In this document: positions 22,190 through 34,700 of the stretch, piece by piece
Position numbering within the stretch: the stretch's first letter is position 1
How the letters are laid out: every line of letters begins with the position of its first letter
DNA from: Takakia lepidozioides
Lineage: Eukaryota; Streptophyta; Takakiopsida; Takakiales; Takakiaceae
Assembly: GCA_030704615.1 (NCBI GenBank)
Contig: CM060734.1
Location: 4,342,001 to 4,406,000 of the forward strand
DNA length: 64,000 bases
Direction of reading: 5' to 3'
Notes under the pieces: generated by a model
Told to the model about the DNA's origin: nothing
The model's database searches: none
Seen by the model: only the letters and a program-made list of their open reading frames with translations
Position numbers and translations under genes: made by a program

Positions 22190-22534
22190 CGTTCATACAG
22201 CTATTTGTAATGAATCATTTTTAAATAAGCCTTCGTGAGTTAGTACCTACGTAAAAAGTTTGTGAGATAAAGTTATTAAATAATAACTTGTCATTCTGTT
22301 TTCATCCAATTATTTTATTTTTCATTCATTCTTTCCTTAGTGTACCTCATTTTTCCTATAAGTATGGAGAACGAGGATCATTTTCTTCTCTTTCTTCCGT
22401 AAGTTATTTGCATACAATAGAACTGTCTCTCAACTCTGCTCTTTTACCTTCGTTTGTGTTTCTTTCTTTGTTTCTGTTGTTTGTTTATGTTTCTTTACTC
22501 CTTCGGATCTTTGGCAAAATAGAGTTGTTTCTTC
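22190..22534. repeat. Direct repeat D, copy 1, flanking the satellite
   Basis: A segment with AATAACTT, CATTCTGTTTTCATCCA, GAACGAGGATCA, ATAGAACTGTCTCTCA and GTTGTTTGTTTATGTTTCTT recurs in the same order at 23080-23400. The satellite block 22535-23058 lies between the two copies. Confidence 0.85.
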
Positions 22535-23058
22535 AATGGAAAGATGTAAATTATTATTTATAATCGCCCTTAGGGCGGCCCTAAGGAGTCCTAAGAGAGA
22601 GAAAACGGAAAGATATGAATTATTATTTATAATCGCCCTTAGGACTCCTTAGGGCCGCCCTAAGGAGTCCTAACAGGGGGAAAATGGAAAAATATACATT
22701 ATTATGTATAATCGCCCTTAGTCCTAAGAGGTAGAAAATGGAAACATATAAATTATTATTTATAATTGCCCTTATGACTCCTTAGGGCGGCCCTAAGGAG
22801 TCCTAAGAAGGGGAAAATAGAAAGATGTAAATTATTATTTATAATTGCCTCTTAGGACTCCTTAGGACGGCCCTAAGGAGTCGTAAGAGGGAGAAAATGG
22901 AAAGATGTAAATTGCAATATATAGTCGCCCTTACAACTCCTTAGGGCCGCCCTAAGGAGTCATAAGAGTGGGAAAATGAAAGAATATAAATTATTATTTA
23001 TAATTGCCCTTAGGAGTCCTTAGGGCGGCCCTAAGGAGTCGTAAGAGGGGAAAAATAG
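22535..23058. repeat. Hairpin satellite A, second block (about 7 units)
   Basis: Same unit as in the first block (inverted repeat around CTTAGGGCGGCCCTAAG, spacer AAATTATTATTTATAAT), separated from it by the MITE and by direct repeat D. Confidence 0.9.
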
Positions 23059-23079
23059 AAAATGACATCCATTTTAAAA

Positions 23080-23830
23080 TAAACATTCACGAGTTAGTAC
23101 CAATGTAAAAAATTTGTCAGATGAAGCTATTAAATAATAACTTTTCATTCAGTTTTCATCCATTTATTTTTTTATTTCTCATTCATTCTTTTGATAGTAT
23201 ACTTCATTTGTTTTTCCCTATAGGTATGCAGAACGAGGATCAATTCCTTCCCTGTCTTCTGCAAGCAAGCTTTTTGTATAGAATAGAACTGTCTCTCAGT
23301 TTTGCTCCTTTGCTTTCATTTGTGTTTCTTCTTTGCTTCTGTTGTTTGTTTATGTTTCTTTGTTCTTTTGGTTCTACGACAAAATAGAACTGTCTCTTAG
23401 TGCTTCTAGGTAGCCTTCATTTGTTTTTTTCTTTTGCTTTCTGTTGTTTGTTTATATTTCTTTCTGATCTCTGTTCTTTGTATTTCTGTGTGAGTTGTTC
23501 AGCGGAATAGAACTTTCCATTCTTTCTTTCTCTTCGTTCTCTCTCTTTCGTTTGTTTTCTTTCCGCTTCGTTTGTATTTATTCTTTACTTTTGTTGTTTG
23601 TTTATGTTTTTTTGTTCTTTCGGTTCTGTGGCAAAATAGAATTGTCTGTTAGTTCTTCTCAGTAGCCTCATTTGTTTTTTTCCTTCGCTTTCTGTTCTTT
23701 GTTTATGATTCTTTCTGATCTCTATTCTTTGTATTTCTGTGTGAGTTGTTCAACGGAATAGAATTTTCCCTTCCTTCTTTCTCTTCGTTTTTTGTCTTCG
23801 TTATTTTTCTCTCGTTTTGTTTTCTTTCCT
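23080..23830. repeat. Direct repeat D, copy 2, with internal tandem duplication
   Basis: The first 320 bp match 22190-22534. The rest contains a further duplication: the run from GGTTCT..G.CAAAATAGAA to GAGTTGTTCARCGGAATAGAA occurs at about 23368-23510 and again at 23628-23765. The composition is pyrimidine-rich with many TTCTTTGTT runs. Confidence 0.8.
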
Positions 23831-25034
23831 CTTCTTCTAACAAATCACACACACTGTCGGATACACTACCAGAAACACTATCTTATATTTCCAAGAAATC
23901 ATCAAAATTCATAACACTGTTATTATGCCACTTGAATCTTACATCATAATCTATAGTATATATGATATTCAAGCAATGATATCAATATAGTATATACAAC
24001 TTAGAGATTATAAATATTTAATTATAATCTGAATTATGTATTAAAATATAGTATAAAATAAGTATATGAAAAACAAATATTTATATTAAATTAAAAATAA
24101 ATAAAATTTAAAAATCTAGCTATAATCTATGGATGTCGCTACATAAATCAACTATCATTCTATCCATCAACCTGTCAATTATCATTCCATCCATGATCAT
24201 AAATCAACCATTATCAGATCCAATCATGTTTTATTTTTACTTACTACATAATTATTTATTCATATCACTTAATATCTTATCATTATATTTTCATATTTTA
24301 AATTTTAAATTTAAATAATAATAATATTTATATTAATGAACTTATTAAATTAGTACTAATATTATATATATAATGACGTATATTATATATTATAAGACTA
24401 ATAAATTATCAATTTATATCATGCTTTCAACGTCAGATTCATCAATCCAATTTAAATCTAATCAATCAAGTTATCTATCATATTACATCTGAAAAACTTC
24501 AAATATTTCAAATATACTAGTTACAGTAACGAACTTATTTAACGATTAATAAAAAAAGGTTATATAATAATATAATATGTATTAAATATTTTAAATAAAA
24601 ATAATATATAATATATAATGTATAATACTATATTATATCATGTTTTCAACTTCAGATTTCATCATTTCAAAATATTCAAAATCAGGGCCTCTATTTCCTG
24701 TTCACTATAAAAAAAATCAAAATCCATTCAATCAAATTGTTTATCATATTACATTTCAAAATCTCCAATTTTTTTAACGTTTATGTTAATCTTTAAGGCC
24801 TTTGGGCCATAATTTTGTATGCTATAATGGATAGCTATAAGGGTTCGAATCCCTATACATTTTTTTCTTTTTTGTGAAAACCAGGGCTGAAACCAGTCCA
24901 ATCTGATATATGAGTTCATATTCGTATATTGTATAATGTATATATATCCATATATATACATCAAATATGACATGTATAATATTGTATTGTCATCTGATAT
25001 ACCAATTCAATCCAATGACGCAATAAGAGTGATT
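23831..25034. other. Very AT-rich DNA, no gene seen
   Basis: Long AT runs with repeated ATAATATA and AATCAATC phrases. At 24840-24858 the sequence AAGGGTTCGAATCCCTATAC resembles a tRNA T-arm (box B), but no box A or clover-leaf could be built around it. Confidence 0.6.
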
Positions 25035-25865
25035 CTAGGAAAGTCTTAGCGTGAATGTTTTTTTTTTTAATCACTCTAAAAAATCCTTAGAGCGGCTCTA
25101 AGGGATCCTTAGAGCGAATGCAAATAGCAATATAGTTTATTCTGTTTTCTTGCTCTAAGTAATGCTTAGATCAAATGTGAATAGCCATTTAGATTTTTTT
25201 TGTTTTCCCGCTCTAATAAACCCTTGGAGCGGCTCTAAAGGATCCTTAGAGCAAATACAAATAGCAATTTAGCTTTTTCTGTTTCCCCGCTCTAAAAAAT
25301 CCTTAAGTTAGAGCGGCTTAGAGCGGCTCTAAGGGATCCTTAGAGCGAATGTAAACAGCAATTTATCTTTTTTTGTTTTCTTACTCTAAGTAATACTTAG
25401 ATCGAATGTAAATAGCAATTTTTTTTTTTCTGTTTTTCCGCTCTAAAAAATCCCTAGAGCGGCTCTAAAGGATTCTTAGAGCGAATATAAATAGCAATTT
25501 AGCTTTTTCTGTTTTTTCCGCTGTATGAAATCCTTAGAGTGGCTTACAACGGCTCTAAGGGATCCTTAGAACGAACGTAAATATCAATTTAGCTTGTTCT
25601 ATTTTCCCAATCTAACAAATCCTTACATTGGCTCTAACGATAAGGGATCGTTAGAATAAATGCAAAAAATATGTTAAGGTTTATCTTCTTGGTCATGGTT
25701 GACCGTTTTGTTTTCCGCTCTATGAAATCCTTAGAGCGGCTTAGAACGGCTCTAAGGGATCCTTACAAGGAACGTAAATAGCAATTTAGATTTTTGTATT
25801 TTCCCAGTCTAAGAGATCCTTACATTGGCTCTAAGGGATCATTAGAATAAATGTAAATAATATGT
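25035..25865. repeat. Hairpin satellite B (about 10 units)
   Basis: Units of about 75-90 bp contain an inverted repeat around CTTAGAGCGGCTCTAAG, then GGATCCTTAGAGCGAATG, the AT-rich spacer AAATAGCAATTTAG, and a pyrimidine run TTTTTCTGTTTTCCCGCTCT. The core differs from satellite A by one G-to-A (and complementary) change, and the unit length is similar, so the two arrays are probably related. Confidence 0.88.
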
Positions 25866-25879
25866 TAGGGTTTTTCTTC

Positions 25880-25985
25880 TCGGTCATGGTTGACTGTTGA
25901 GGCCTTATGGCATCCTTTGGGATTTAACTCTTTTTCCCCTTCAATAATTCAACTATTAACAATATAGTTATTTGGCAAAAAAAGT
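25880..25985 (+). mobile_element. L1 3' end fragment
   Basis: GGCCTTATGGCATCCTTTGGG, then ATTTAACTCTTTTTCCCCTT and CAATAATTCAA, resembles the 3' end of the L1 element at 40560-40660. No A tail is left apart from AAAAAAAG at 25976. Confidence 0.45.
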
Positions 25986-28234
25986 GACTTTTGGCTAAAA
26001 TATATTAGGGTTTAGCCAGAACTTGTCGACGTGGCCTTCTGTCTTGCTGAGAAACAAAAACATGGCACTAGCTGGCATGCCGCTTTACTCAAGGTCAGAA
26101 AGACCATATACCCCAAACCCTTCGTTGGGATGAGCCCACACCTGGCAGCGTGCCATAAGGCCTGCCAGAAATCCAGACAAAGGTATTGCAATTAAGCCAT
26201 GTAAGAATAGGAATGGTGAGGGGGGGTTGGGGGTTGAACTCCTTGAGTTTGCAGTTCCAGTTGCAGATTCTTATTGGTGTATGGGTGAATCGTGGGAAAA
26301 GGGTAGGGGAGAGAGAAGCTAAGACCAGAGTGGGTGTGTCTGAATTGATGTGAAAGAGAAAACAAGAGAAATGGCTATCCGAAACATGTAAGACCACAAG
26401 GATGGGAAGTTGTTGGTTTATGATTCCCAGGGTCCAAAAGCTCGTGGCTGGAAGAGAGGGGCCTGCTTCCAGGGACGCCACCCATTGCCGCGGGATTGAC
26501 TGTATGATAGTGCTGAGACCAGTTGTGGTCCTAGTTGCCCCAATGCGTTGATAGATGAAGTGAGCAGGCAAGAAACCTGCATCACTCCAGAGATCCCGGA
26601 GCTGACTGAAACCCTTGAGGTACCAGACCTAGACCATCTTTTGGCTTGGTTTTTTTCCAAGGCCGTGGGAGCATTGTCTCGTTTGTCCTCAGGAAAGAGC
26701 TTCTGCTTAAAACCTTGCGTGATCCAACGAATGGAGGGTCTCCAGCAGGAAAGCTTGAGTGGGGAGGCATTTTTCAAGTTGTCCACCACCAAAAACTTCC
26801 ACCATCCTCCTTCCGGGCCAAGAAATCTAGGGAGCCATTTATTTGCCAAGGAGGGCTGTGATTTGTGTTTCAGGGTCCAAGGCCCCTAGACCTCCTAATT
26901 TCTTAGGGAGACAGATCTGTTTCCAAGAGACTTGAGGCCTTTTCTTCTGGTTGGAGTTGCAAGCCCCCCATATAAAGTTTTTAAGCATTGCTTTGACCTC
27001 ACAGATTGGCTTTGACGAGGGGCGCCAGGAAGCAGCAAAAAACCAGATACCAGCAGAGATGACCTGATTGGCTACCAGTGCTCTGCCCGTGATAGAAAGG
27101 AATTTAGAGCCCCAGTAGGAGAGCTTTTGCTTAAGGTTGGAAATGACAGGGGCAAAACGCTGGGAGTCAGTGAGGTCAATAGTACCAAAGGTATATCCAA
27201 GCAATGTAGTGGTTTGGCCTGGCCGCAGCTATTTGAGACCGATACCCACCCAGGAAGGCACTTGTCCTAGCAGAGATTTGTCCAAGAGTCCCCCACTAGG
27301 AGGGCACAAGTTTTGTTCCAGTTGATCTTAAACCCAGAGGCATCACAAAAGGAGCTTAGAGTTTGGGCAGCACTGTCCAGATTGCGAGTATCTGCCTGCA
27401 GCATGAGAAAAGTAACATCTACAAACATTAACTCCCTGATTTGGGTGGGCTGGTGGGTGATATAGCTTGTTATATAGCTTGTTGTCCCGTGATTTGCTAG
27501 TTGGCTTGCAGCATATGCCATATAGCCTAGGGTATCAGCTGCAATGATAAAAAAGAAAGGCTACAGAGGGCAGCCTTCACAGACCGACCTTTGGAGAAAG
27601 AAGGGCTTAGAGACGGAGCCGTTTATGATGAGTCTGCTAGAAGAACCGAAGAGGAGAATGCGCACCCATTGGCAGAAGCTAGGGGGCAGACCAATCTTGG
27701 AAAGTGTCCCAAGATGGAAGGGCCACTCCACTCTATTTTTCAAAGTCAAGCAAGAGAAGAGCAATTGCTTGCTGGGTTCTGAGAGCGTAGTGGGGTATTT
27801 CCTGTGCAAGAAGAAGATTATCCATGGTATGTCCTTTGATAAACCCTGGGTCTGATGATGGATGGCAGGAATGGCTGAAGGCGGAGAGCCAGCCTCTTAG
27901 CAATGATCTTGTAAGCATTGTCTCCTTTTTTGAAAAGAAGAGTGATGACTCCCTGGGACATGCAGGCTCGCAGCATTTGTTGGGAGAGGAAGATATGGTT
28001 GGACATTGCCAAAAAGTCATCAGAAATGTGAAGCCAAAGGGTTTTGTAAGACTCCAGTACAGGAATACCGTCTAGTCCTGGGGACTTGCCGTCCTTCAGT
28101 TTGGATAAAGCGTTTTGCAGTTCAAGTTCAGAAAGGGGTCCTTCCAGGTTGAAAGCTGCCGAAAGTGAGAGCAGCTTTGGTGTATGCATGAAACGTGCAT
28201 CATGGTGATTGGAGTTGGTTGACACATCACTATG

Positions 28235-28890
28235 GAAAAGGGTCTGGAAATGGTTGGATGCTAGTTTAACCTAGTATGTAATAAGTTAGTAATTAGTAAG
28301 AGGTAGGGGAAGAGAGCCCGCCTCTCCTTTATATACCCTCTCCGGGCGGTGGGCTTCTAGAAGGCTGCCTTGGGACACATGTTCCCTCATCGCAGCGGGG
28401 AGATTCAAGCCTTCTTTGGCAAACAGAAAGGCATTTTGTGAATGCGTTGATTTTCCTTTTTCTAGACGCTGCAATGTCTATGCTCATTTGTTGGCTGGCT
28501 ACTCCTACTGCTTTGAGCTTGAAAAGAAACCTATCCGTCGGGTTCTAAATGCCAGTGCAAGCCTGAGACCAGGCATCTTGAAGCCGGTATCAATCGGCAC
28601 CTCCTTCGGAAGGGATGCAGAAGAATCTCCACTCAAACCCACTAGGACGTTATTGTAAATATCCACATCACCTTCAATTCCGAAGAGGTGTCGCGCACTG
28701 GCCTTGCATGCGTGGTACGAAGCACCTACAATGGAAATGAAGAAAGAAACCAAACAGTAAAGAGTCTTGTGAAATTGTGGAATGTGTTCAAAGGGCATGC
28801 ACAAACAAACTGGAGAAAATGTGAGGGATGGAGAACCGAACCTGTGCCCATGGATTTGCTGAAATTTTGAGAAGGGATGTGTTAGGGATG
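28235..28890 (-). other. Foreign insert in L1 element A: methyltransferase exon and promoter-like segment
   Basis: The insert interrupts ORF2 between endonuclease and RT. On the minus strand it reads a short SKSMGTG exon end (about 28843), an intron of about 110 bp, then the exon GASYHACKASARHLFGIEGD, VDIYNNVLVGLSG (28730 downward). This matches the methyltransferase-like relic at 16420-16685 at the same intron position. Further on, at 28362-28327, lie a TTCTAGAA site and a TATATAAAG box. Exact ends and a target duplication could not be found. Confidence 0.6.
28320..28400 (-). promoter_or_regulatory. Promoter-like cassette, copy 4 (minus strand)
   Basis: TTCTAGAA at 28355-28362, then a CCACCGCC-like stretch, GAGAGGG, and TATATAAAG at 28327-28335, in the same order and spacing as the three plus-strand copies at 43-47.6 kb. 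Whether it drives anything is unknown. Confidence 0.5.
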
Positions 28891-29741
28891 GAAAGCGTTG
28901 CCTGAATCATAGCGTGATCGAAGCTAGGGGGGATGGGCTGCGGATCTTTGTGTCCATTGGATAAAGTTTAAGGATATTGCATCAAATCTATCAAGGCGAG
29001 CCATTTGCAGGTCCTAAAGATTTCGTAGGACCAAGTGAAGATCGGGGCAGATTGGGAGAGGGTTGTCTGATTAGTGGGTTCAATTTCCACAAGGCTATGG
29101 TTTTGAGTTAAGGATTGCCATTGCCGAATTTCAGAATTGTTGGGGTTGAAGGAGCCAGAGCCCCTTCTGTCATTTGGGGATTCAACCATGTTGAAATCCC
29201 CAGCTAAAACCCATAAATCGATAGAGCCTCTTGCATTTTCTTGTCTAGAAGTTCCCAGAGGTCTGTTCTCTCTGCAGGGGAGTTTGGGGCATAAAAGTTT
29301 ATGAGACCCAATCTACCGACATTGAGGTTCAATGAGCAGAATTGTACCTTGCCTTGAACCCAAGTAGATTTTGTGAGAAGCAATGGGAAGAGGGAGGGGG
29401 AAATGAGAATAGTTGTGCTACCTCTAGAACCAAAGGATTGTGTGCTTCCAAAGAGAGTTGAGTCTGAAAGAGAGGCGATTTTGAGGGGATCAAGTTTGTG
29501 TTCTTGCAGATGGACAAAGGAATGTTTGCTTAAGTAGGGGGACAAGCTGGATTTGATCCTAGCTTGTTTGAGGGAGGCCGGGTCAGGCCTGCCCGGGGGG
29601 GGGGGGGTAATCATTCATGGGCAATTTCCCTTTGTTGAGAGGGGCAGTATAAGCGGCGTTAGCTTCCAGATGCATGGGGTGAGAGGGGTCTTTTTGCTTT
29701 TTAGCTAAATGGACAGGGCTGAATTGAAGAAGGTCAGCATA

Positions 29742-29742
<1 letters not shown>

Positions 29743-29773
<31 letters not shown>
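29743..29773. repeat. Run of 31 G
   Basis: A homopolymer of 31 guanines inside the ORF1 region of L1 element A. Shorter runs occur at about 29598 and 46381. The exact length may be a sequencing estimate. Confidence 0.9.
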
Positions 29774-29774
<1 letters not shown>

Positions 29775-30838
29775 AGTAGAGGGATACAGGGATCCGTGGG
29801 AGGGTAACTAGACGCTAGGGGATCTCTTCCTTTTGTTAAGAGGGCAATTGACTTTGATGTGACCATGCTGGTCACAATTGAAACAGGCCGAGTATGAGGA
29901 ATCCTCAATCAGTCTAATTGTGTAGTAATTTCCTTCTGAATCAATTGATAGACGGATGAAATCTGGCAATACATCCTCATAAGGCATCATGAGGACCATT
30001 TTGGGACCATTATCCTTTCTAATATTGTTAGTGCTCATAAATGGATCAAACACACCCAGGTAGCCTAGATAGTTTCCAAAATGGTTGACAATGTCTGGAA
30101 GATTAACCAGGTATTAGTCCGGAATGAAAGGAAGTGAGACAATCCTGGGACCCCAGAGTTTGCCATTTATGTTGCCCATCATAGAGGACCATAGAAATAT
30201 GTTAACATTAAAGCCCTTTAAGTGAGGATTGAATTGAAGGGCCTGAGAGGCTGTAGCACTAGATTCGAACAAAATAGAGAAGAACCCCCTGCCTTTAGCA
30301 TGGCAGAAGTGCTGCTTAAGCTCCCCCAGTCCTCCCAAATAGCGAATCGCCCAGTCTCTAACATAAGCTCTAGTAACGTTTCTCCCAGGGAAGTGAAGCA
30401 AAATGCCTGATTCTTCCATACCCAAAATTCTGCTGTTGATCCCCTGAATGTCCATGTCAATGAGCGGGAAGTCTTTGGCTCATGGACTGTTGCTCTTCAA
30501 AGGGATGCGGGGAGAAAGATTCGTCTTCCCCTTGTCCTAGTCACAGGACCCGCTGATCAGAATTGGGTTGATGACCATCAGGAGTAGCTTCCCTGTCAGG
30601 CACAACCGGTGGAGGGGGAGGAAGGGCCAGCAAACGTTGGAGGGGGGCTGTTGAAGTGGAGTAAACTTCCTGCCAGTTGAGGATTGAGCTTGGTCGGCCA
30701 GGAAGAAGGCGGTGCCCGAAGAAAGCTCGGGCCCACTAGAGAACTAAGGTCTTGGCGCTCCCTGATGCCGGCGGGTCCAGACCATAGTTTTCGAGCGCTG
30801 ATGCACCACACTGTTGGGACCCATGGTTAGTAAGGAGC

Positions 30839-31027
30839 GAAAAAATAAAAAATAAAAAATAAAAAATGGGGACGCGTTGCCGGAGCAAGCGTAACTTGAC
30901 CCCAAGGGGCTACTGCCTTCTGATGGGAAGGTGGACACCTATATGACTTCCAACAGGTGGTTTGAACCCACAACCCCTCATGAGAGGGTATGCGCCCTTA
31001 CCACTGGGCTACATGTTGGTTGTCTAT
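30839..31027 (-). mobile_element. tRNA-derived SINE (family 1, copy 2)
   Basis: On the minus strand it begins ACATGTAGCCCAGTGGTAAG (box A) and GTGGGTTCAAACCACC (box B). The shared body follows (GGTGTCCACCTTCC, CAAGTTACGCTTG), and it ends in an (ATTTTTT)n tail. TAAGGAGC flanks both sides (30831-30838 and 31028-31035). It is inserted 7 bp upstream of the ORF1 start codon of L1 element A. Confidence 0.87.
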
Positions 31028-31190
31028 TAAGGAGCACATAAAGCTGGAACACTTGGGAGAAGGATAACTGAAATTGGAAAGGAACCTCAAACGCAAGGAC
31101 TGCAAACAAGAGGCTGCAAGAAGGAAATCACCTCTATCCCTTGAACTGTCAAAGTCGTTCCAGTTGTTCACCTCCTCAGGTAACATATAC

Positions 31191-31760
31191 TGAGATACTG
31201 TCCAGAATAGGCTGCCTGTCAGCTATTTTACTATAAATGCACTTCTAACCAAGCTTGACATACATTCACTGATGAGCCCGAAGGAAAGAAGGGAGCCTGA
31301 AGGGAGAGAGGAAACAGATTACCATCCAAAGTATCATGAATATAAAATGCAAGCTAGGTTGTCCATAGGTGCTCCTGCTCTTACTGTGCATCCTTGAGCT
31401 CCAACTTTTTATCCACGCAACGCCCCGATATTTTGGTTAGAGTGAAGGTCGATCACATTACGAGAATGCAAATGGATCCTCGTACAAGTTTGAGTGAAGT
31501 AGAAAATAGTTTTAAAATATATATATATATATAGTTGGCAGAAATACTCTTTCAACTAGAAACAAAAACTTTGCCTACATTCAAAGCAACCCCCTATGGG
31601 TGTGACTTCTACATAGGGCTTGTAACCCTAGGTTGTCTTCATCTTCTCCCTTCGGGAGGTTAGTTCGTTCATCATTGACTACGGTGTGTGTACCTCATGG
31701 TGTAATCTGGGGTTTTAATTTTTTTCCCCACAATAAACTCAATAGAATTTTGGGAGAGGA
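31191..31760. other. Intergenic; contains a plus-strand L1 3' end near 31700-31745
   Basis: GGGGTTTTAATTTTTTTCCC and CAATAAACTCAATAGAATTTT match the 3' end of L1 element B at 40595-40660. A short (TA)n run lies at 31518-31532. Otherwise nothing is recognised. Confidence 0.45.
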
Positions 31761-34700
31761 GGTGTGATGTAGCTCCGCGTTTCGCGGTGAGAGAGAGAGT
31801 GAAGGTGAGAGAAGCCCAACGGATCCTTACCCACCATCGTCTCTTCGGTGCGAAGTCTGCATCCTTGATCCCTCAAGCTCTCAATACCCTGCCCCTGAGA
31901 CGCCTACCTTTCTCAGATAAGGAAATTATCAAAACTCTACAAAACAAATGCTCTTTGTCTCAGCCCGGTTCGGAACCCAAACCCAAGCGGCGTCCTTTCA
32001 TTCATGCCATCCAAGCTTGACACTACGTCACAACCTGCTTCTAATCATCGCGCACCTCACGAAGTACTACTTACATTCGTGCCATATCCTGTAAAGACTT
32101 TGATGTACTATGATGAAACGAAGTTGGATCGACAGCCTGATGAACTTCCTCCCTTCATCCCACCCCGACCACCTCTGATGCTTTCATCAAGGCTTGCATA
32201 TTATCACCTTCATAACTCCAGCTGCCAAGCAGCTGTACACTTAGGATTCCCTCTCCCCTACAGGCCCAAGCCTCCCCTCATTCATCTCTCACTAATAGGC
32301 AGCCGACAACCTCTGCAAGCTCAAGCAGCTCCTCCCCCATTCATGCGCTCTTGATACCCCTCCTCAGCGCCGTTCCCTCTCTATCATCGTCTCCTCTACC
32401 TCACCTCTCCCTCTCGCTCCCTGTCATTCAGTGCACCACAGACTTGCATCTCTCCCTGCTAGCTTCTATCAACCTCATCTCTCTTCTGTCCCCAAAGCCT
32501 TCTTCCTGCTAGCAGATCTGCCTCTTGTTGTGATCCTTGTCAACTTGGTGTTGTTACCATCATTCTCCATGGATCCTTACCCAAGCAGTAGCCGTAAGGG
32601 AGCGGCTAAAGATCGCCGACAACACAACTACATTCGACTTCCAGTCTCTTGCAAATCGCAGCCCTCTTCGGGAACGGGCTTCTTCATGGCGCACCAGGCG
32701 CAAACCAAATTTGCATCGACAGTGGAGCGACCTCCCCAGCTCCACCTCCCCGGTCTTTCCTCGTCGCACTTCCTAGTCCATATTACACGCCCTCTGCATC
32801 AGTGCAATGGCGCCTCTGGCAACTCTCACAGTGTCGAAGGCAGCTTCAATGGAATCATGGAGGGGGCAACAGACACCATGCCGGAACGATCAGAGGCACC
32901 CTCGGCTCTGCAGCTTGCAATGTCCAAGAATGATCCACTGGTCGATGTAGACCTTGACTTCGTCGATGACATGGTCACCGAAATACAGGGAATGGGGGTG
33001 CTACTGCACTTCCCGGGAAAAAAAGTGGACAGAGATATAGCAAGAGAATGGGCAATCAAGCATTTGGGGGGATCAGGGGACATAAAGCAACAGTTCTGCC
33101 ACTCCAGGGGCAAAGGCTTCTATTCCATCCTGCTGGGTACAAAAGAAGCAGCGGATAGAGCCCTCTCATTGAACCCATACCTCCAGGGATTCAACGTTAA
33201 TATTTTCCCCTGGTCTGCGGCGCTAGGCAACCGTAACGGGAAAGTATGGGCCCCCAGGATTATAGCTCTTCCATATATCCCGGATCAGTACCTCTTCTGC
33301 CTACCTGATATAGGCAATCACTTTGGAGTTTTCTTAGGCTGCCTTTCGGTTTTTGATCCGGAAATGTGCACAAAGGCTCTAAAAAACATCCAGCGTGGAG
33401 GGGAGTAAAGCATCGAAAATTCATGATACAAGTTTTGCAAAGATTGTGGTCTCAATGCCAGCTGATGCAATGCTGCCAGAGTTTATTCATCTGCCAATTG
33501 ACAGGGAAGGTAATTATTTTTCAGTAAAAATCACTAAAGACACTTCATCTTCCACTTGCTACACCTGTGGCCAAACAGGCCATCTGAGGGTCAACTGCCC
33601 AAAAGCTAAGCGCAAGAGAACCTCCATGCATGGCTCCCCCAGCTCACAGGCACATGCTCTGGCTCACAATCTCAAATCAAGACAATTCCAGACTAATGCA
33701 AATCGAAAGGACCCTGATGCTGCACCCCCAGCAGCTGCAGTCCAGAAAGTAGCAGAAAGACACAATGACTTTCTCTTTCCCAACCAAGGAAATTGGGACT
33801 CCTTTCTGCCTCAATCTTCTACCTCTCCTCCCGGAAAGAGGCTTAAAGACCACGTGGATCCCATGAGGGCAGAAGCGGCAGCTACAGTATTGGCACCAGC
33901 TCCACAAATGGCTGGAGTTGCCCCGCCCCCCCGCCCCAGATCCGATCAAGCCCACAATTCTATCCCAAAGGCTGGCTCTAGCAAACCCCCGGCACACTTC
34001 CACACAAGGCAGATATCAACTGTGACTACATCAAAAGAAGGAAAAACTACAATTGCAATCAACCCTGTTATTGCTAGGAACTGTACAAGGCTCTGGTCAT
34101 TTCCAAGTTTGGCCCTGAGGGGTTGTTCGCAATTGTTACATGGGTCTGCCCCAAAGGCAGCATGCATCACTCCTCTCATTTTTCGAAGGATGCCACAACC
34201 AGCTCTTCTTGCCACTGCCCCACAAGGGATCGCTCTGGAGTCACACTGGATCACCACGGCGGACGTGAGGTACTTCATGGCTACCTCCCCTATCGATGGG
34301 GACCCCATCCCCACTCTTAGGGAGAAAATCTAGTCCATTCTTCTGAAGTACTCACCCAACTATTCATTGCAGGCCCACACAGTCATCACCTGGGGAGCCT
34401 ACGTTGAATAGTATCCTGGCCTGGTTTCAGATCTTACTCCATCAACCCAGATTCTAGCATTGATCGAGGAAAAAACGCTGCTCGGAAATCACCCCCAAGG
34501 CAAGGGCCTCTGGATTCATCTTCCCCCCTTTGACCAGCCCCCCCCCCCACCAACTTGGCAACCATTCGGGCAAGAGACACCATCCATTCTTCATTCACTC
34601 TCCCCACGCGACGCTGGAAGCCGAGGTTCATGAACAGAACGAGGCCATTGAGCTACGAAGGCTCACGGATCAGCAACAGCCTTCTTACAACCCCATCGGC

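Larger units (their letters stand above)
26095..31190 (-). pseudogene. L1 LINE element A, nearly full length, decayed
   Basis: Read on the minus strand. ORF1 starts near 30824. It has an RRM-like/DUF4283 segment (SGILLHFPGRNVTRAYVRDW, 30400 downward) and a CX2CX4HX4C knuckle (CFNCDQHGHIKVNC, about 29880). The ORF2 endonuclease follows (FVHLQEHKL, LAGDFNMVESPNDRRG, SDHAMI). After a foreign insertion of about 650 bp, RT resumes near 28225 (LKDGKSPGLDGIP, LLLLDFEK). Its catalytic motif is damaged to MFVDVTFL. The C-terminal region follows (GSKFLSITGRALVANQV, KRPQVSWKQICLPKKLGGLG). Frameshifts and stops are frequent. The knuckle and the GR-L-plus-PQVSWK motifs mark plant L1. A SINE sits just upstream of the ORF1 start. 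Confidence 0.9.

Noticed and set aside
24838-24860. Possible tRNA gene (GGGTTCGAATCCC T-arm)
   Set aside because: No box A, acceptor stem or anticodon arm can be folded around it.
20925-25865. Regular repeats with palindromes could suggest a CRISPR array
   Set aside because: The spacers are as conserved as the palindromes, there are no cas genes, and the genome is eukaryotic.
29743-29773. G-quadruplex regulatory element in the 31-G run
   Set aside because: It lies in a dead LINE ORF1, and homopolymers of this length are often misestimated; no evidence of a role.
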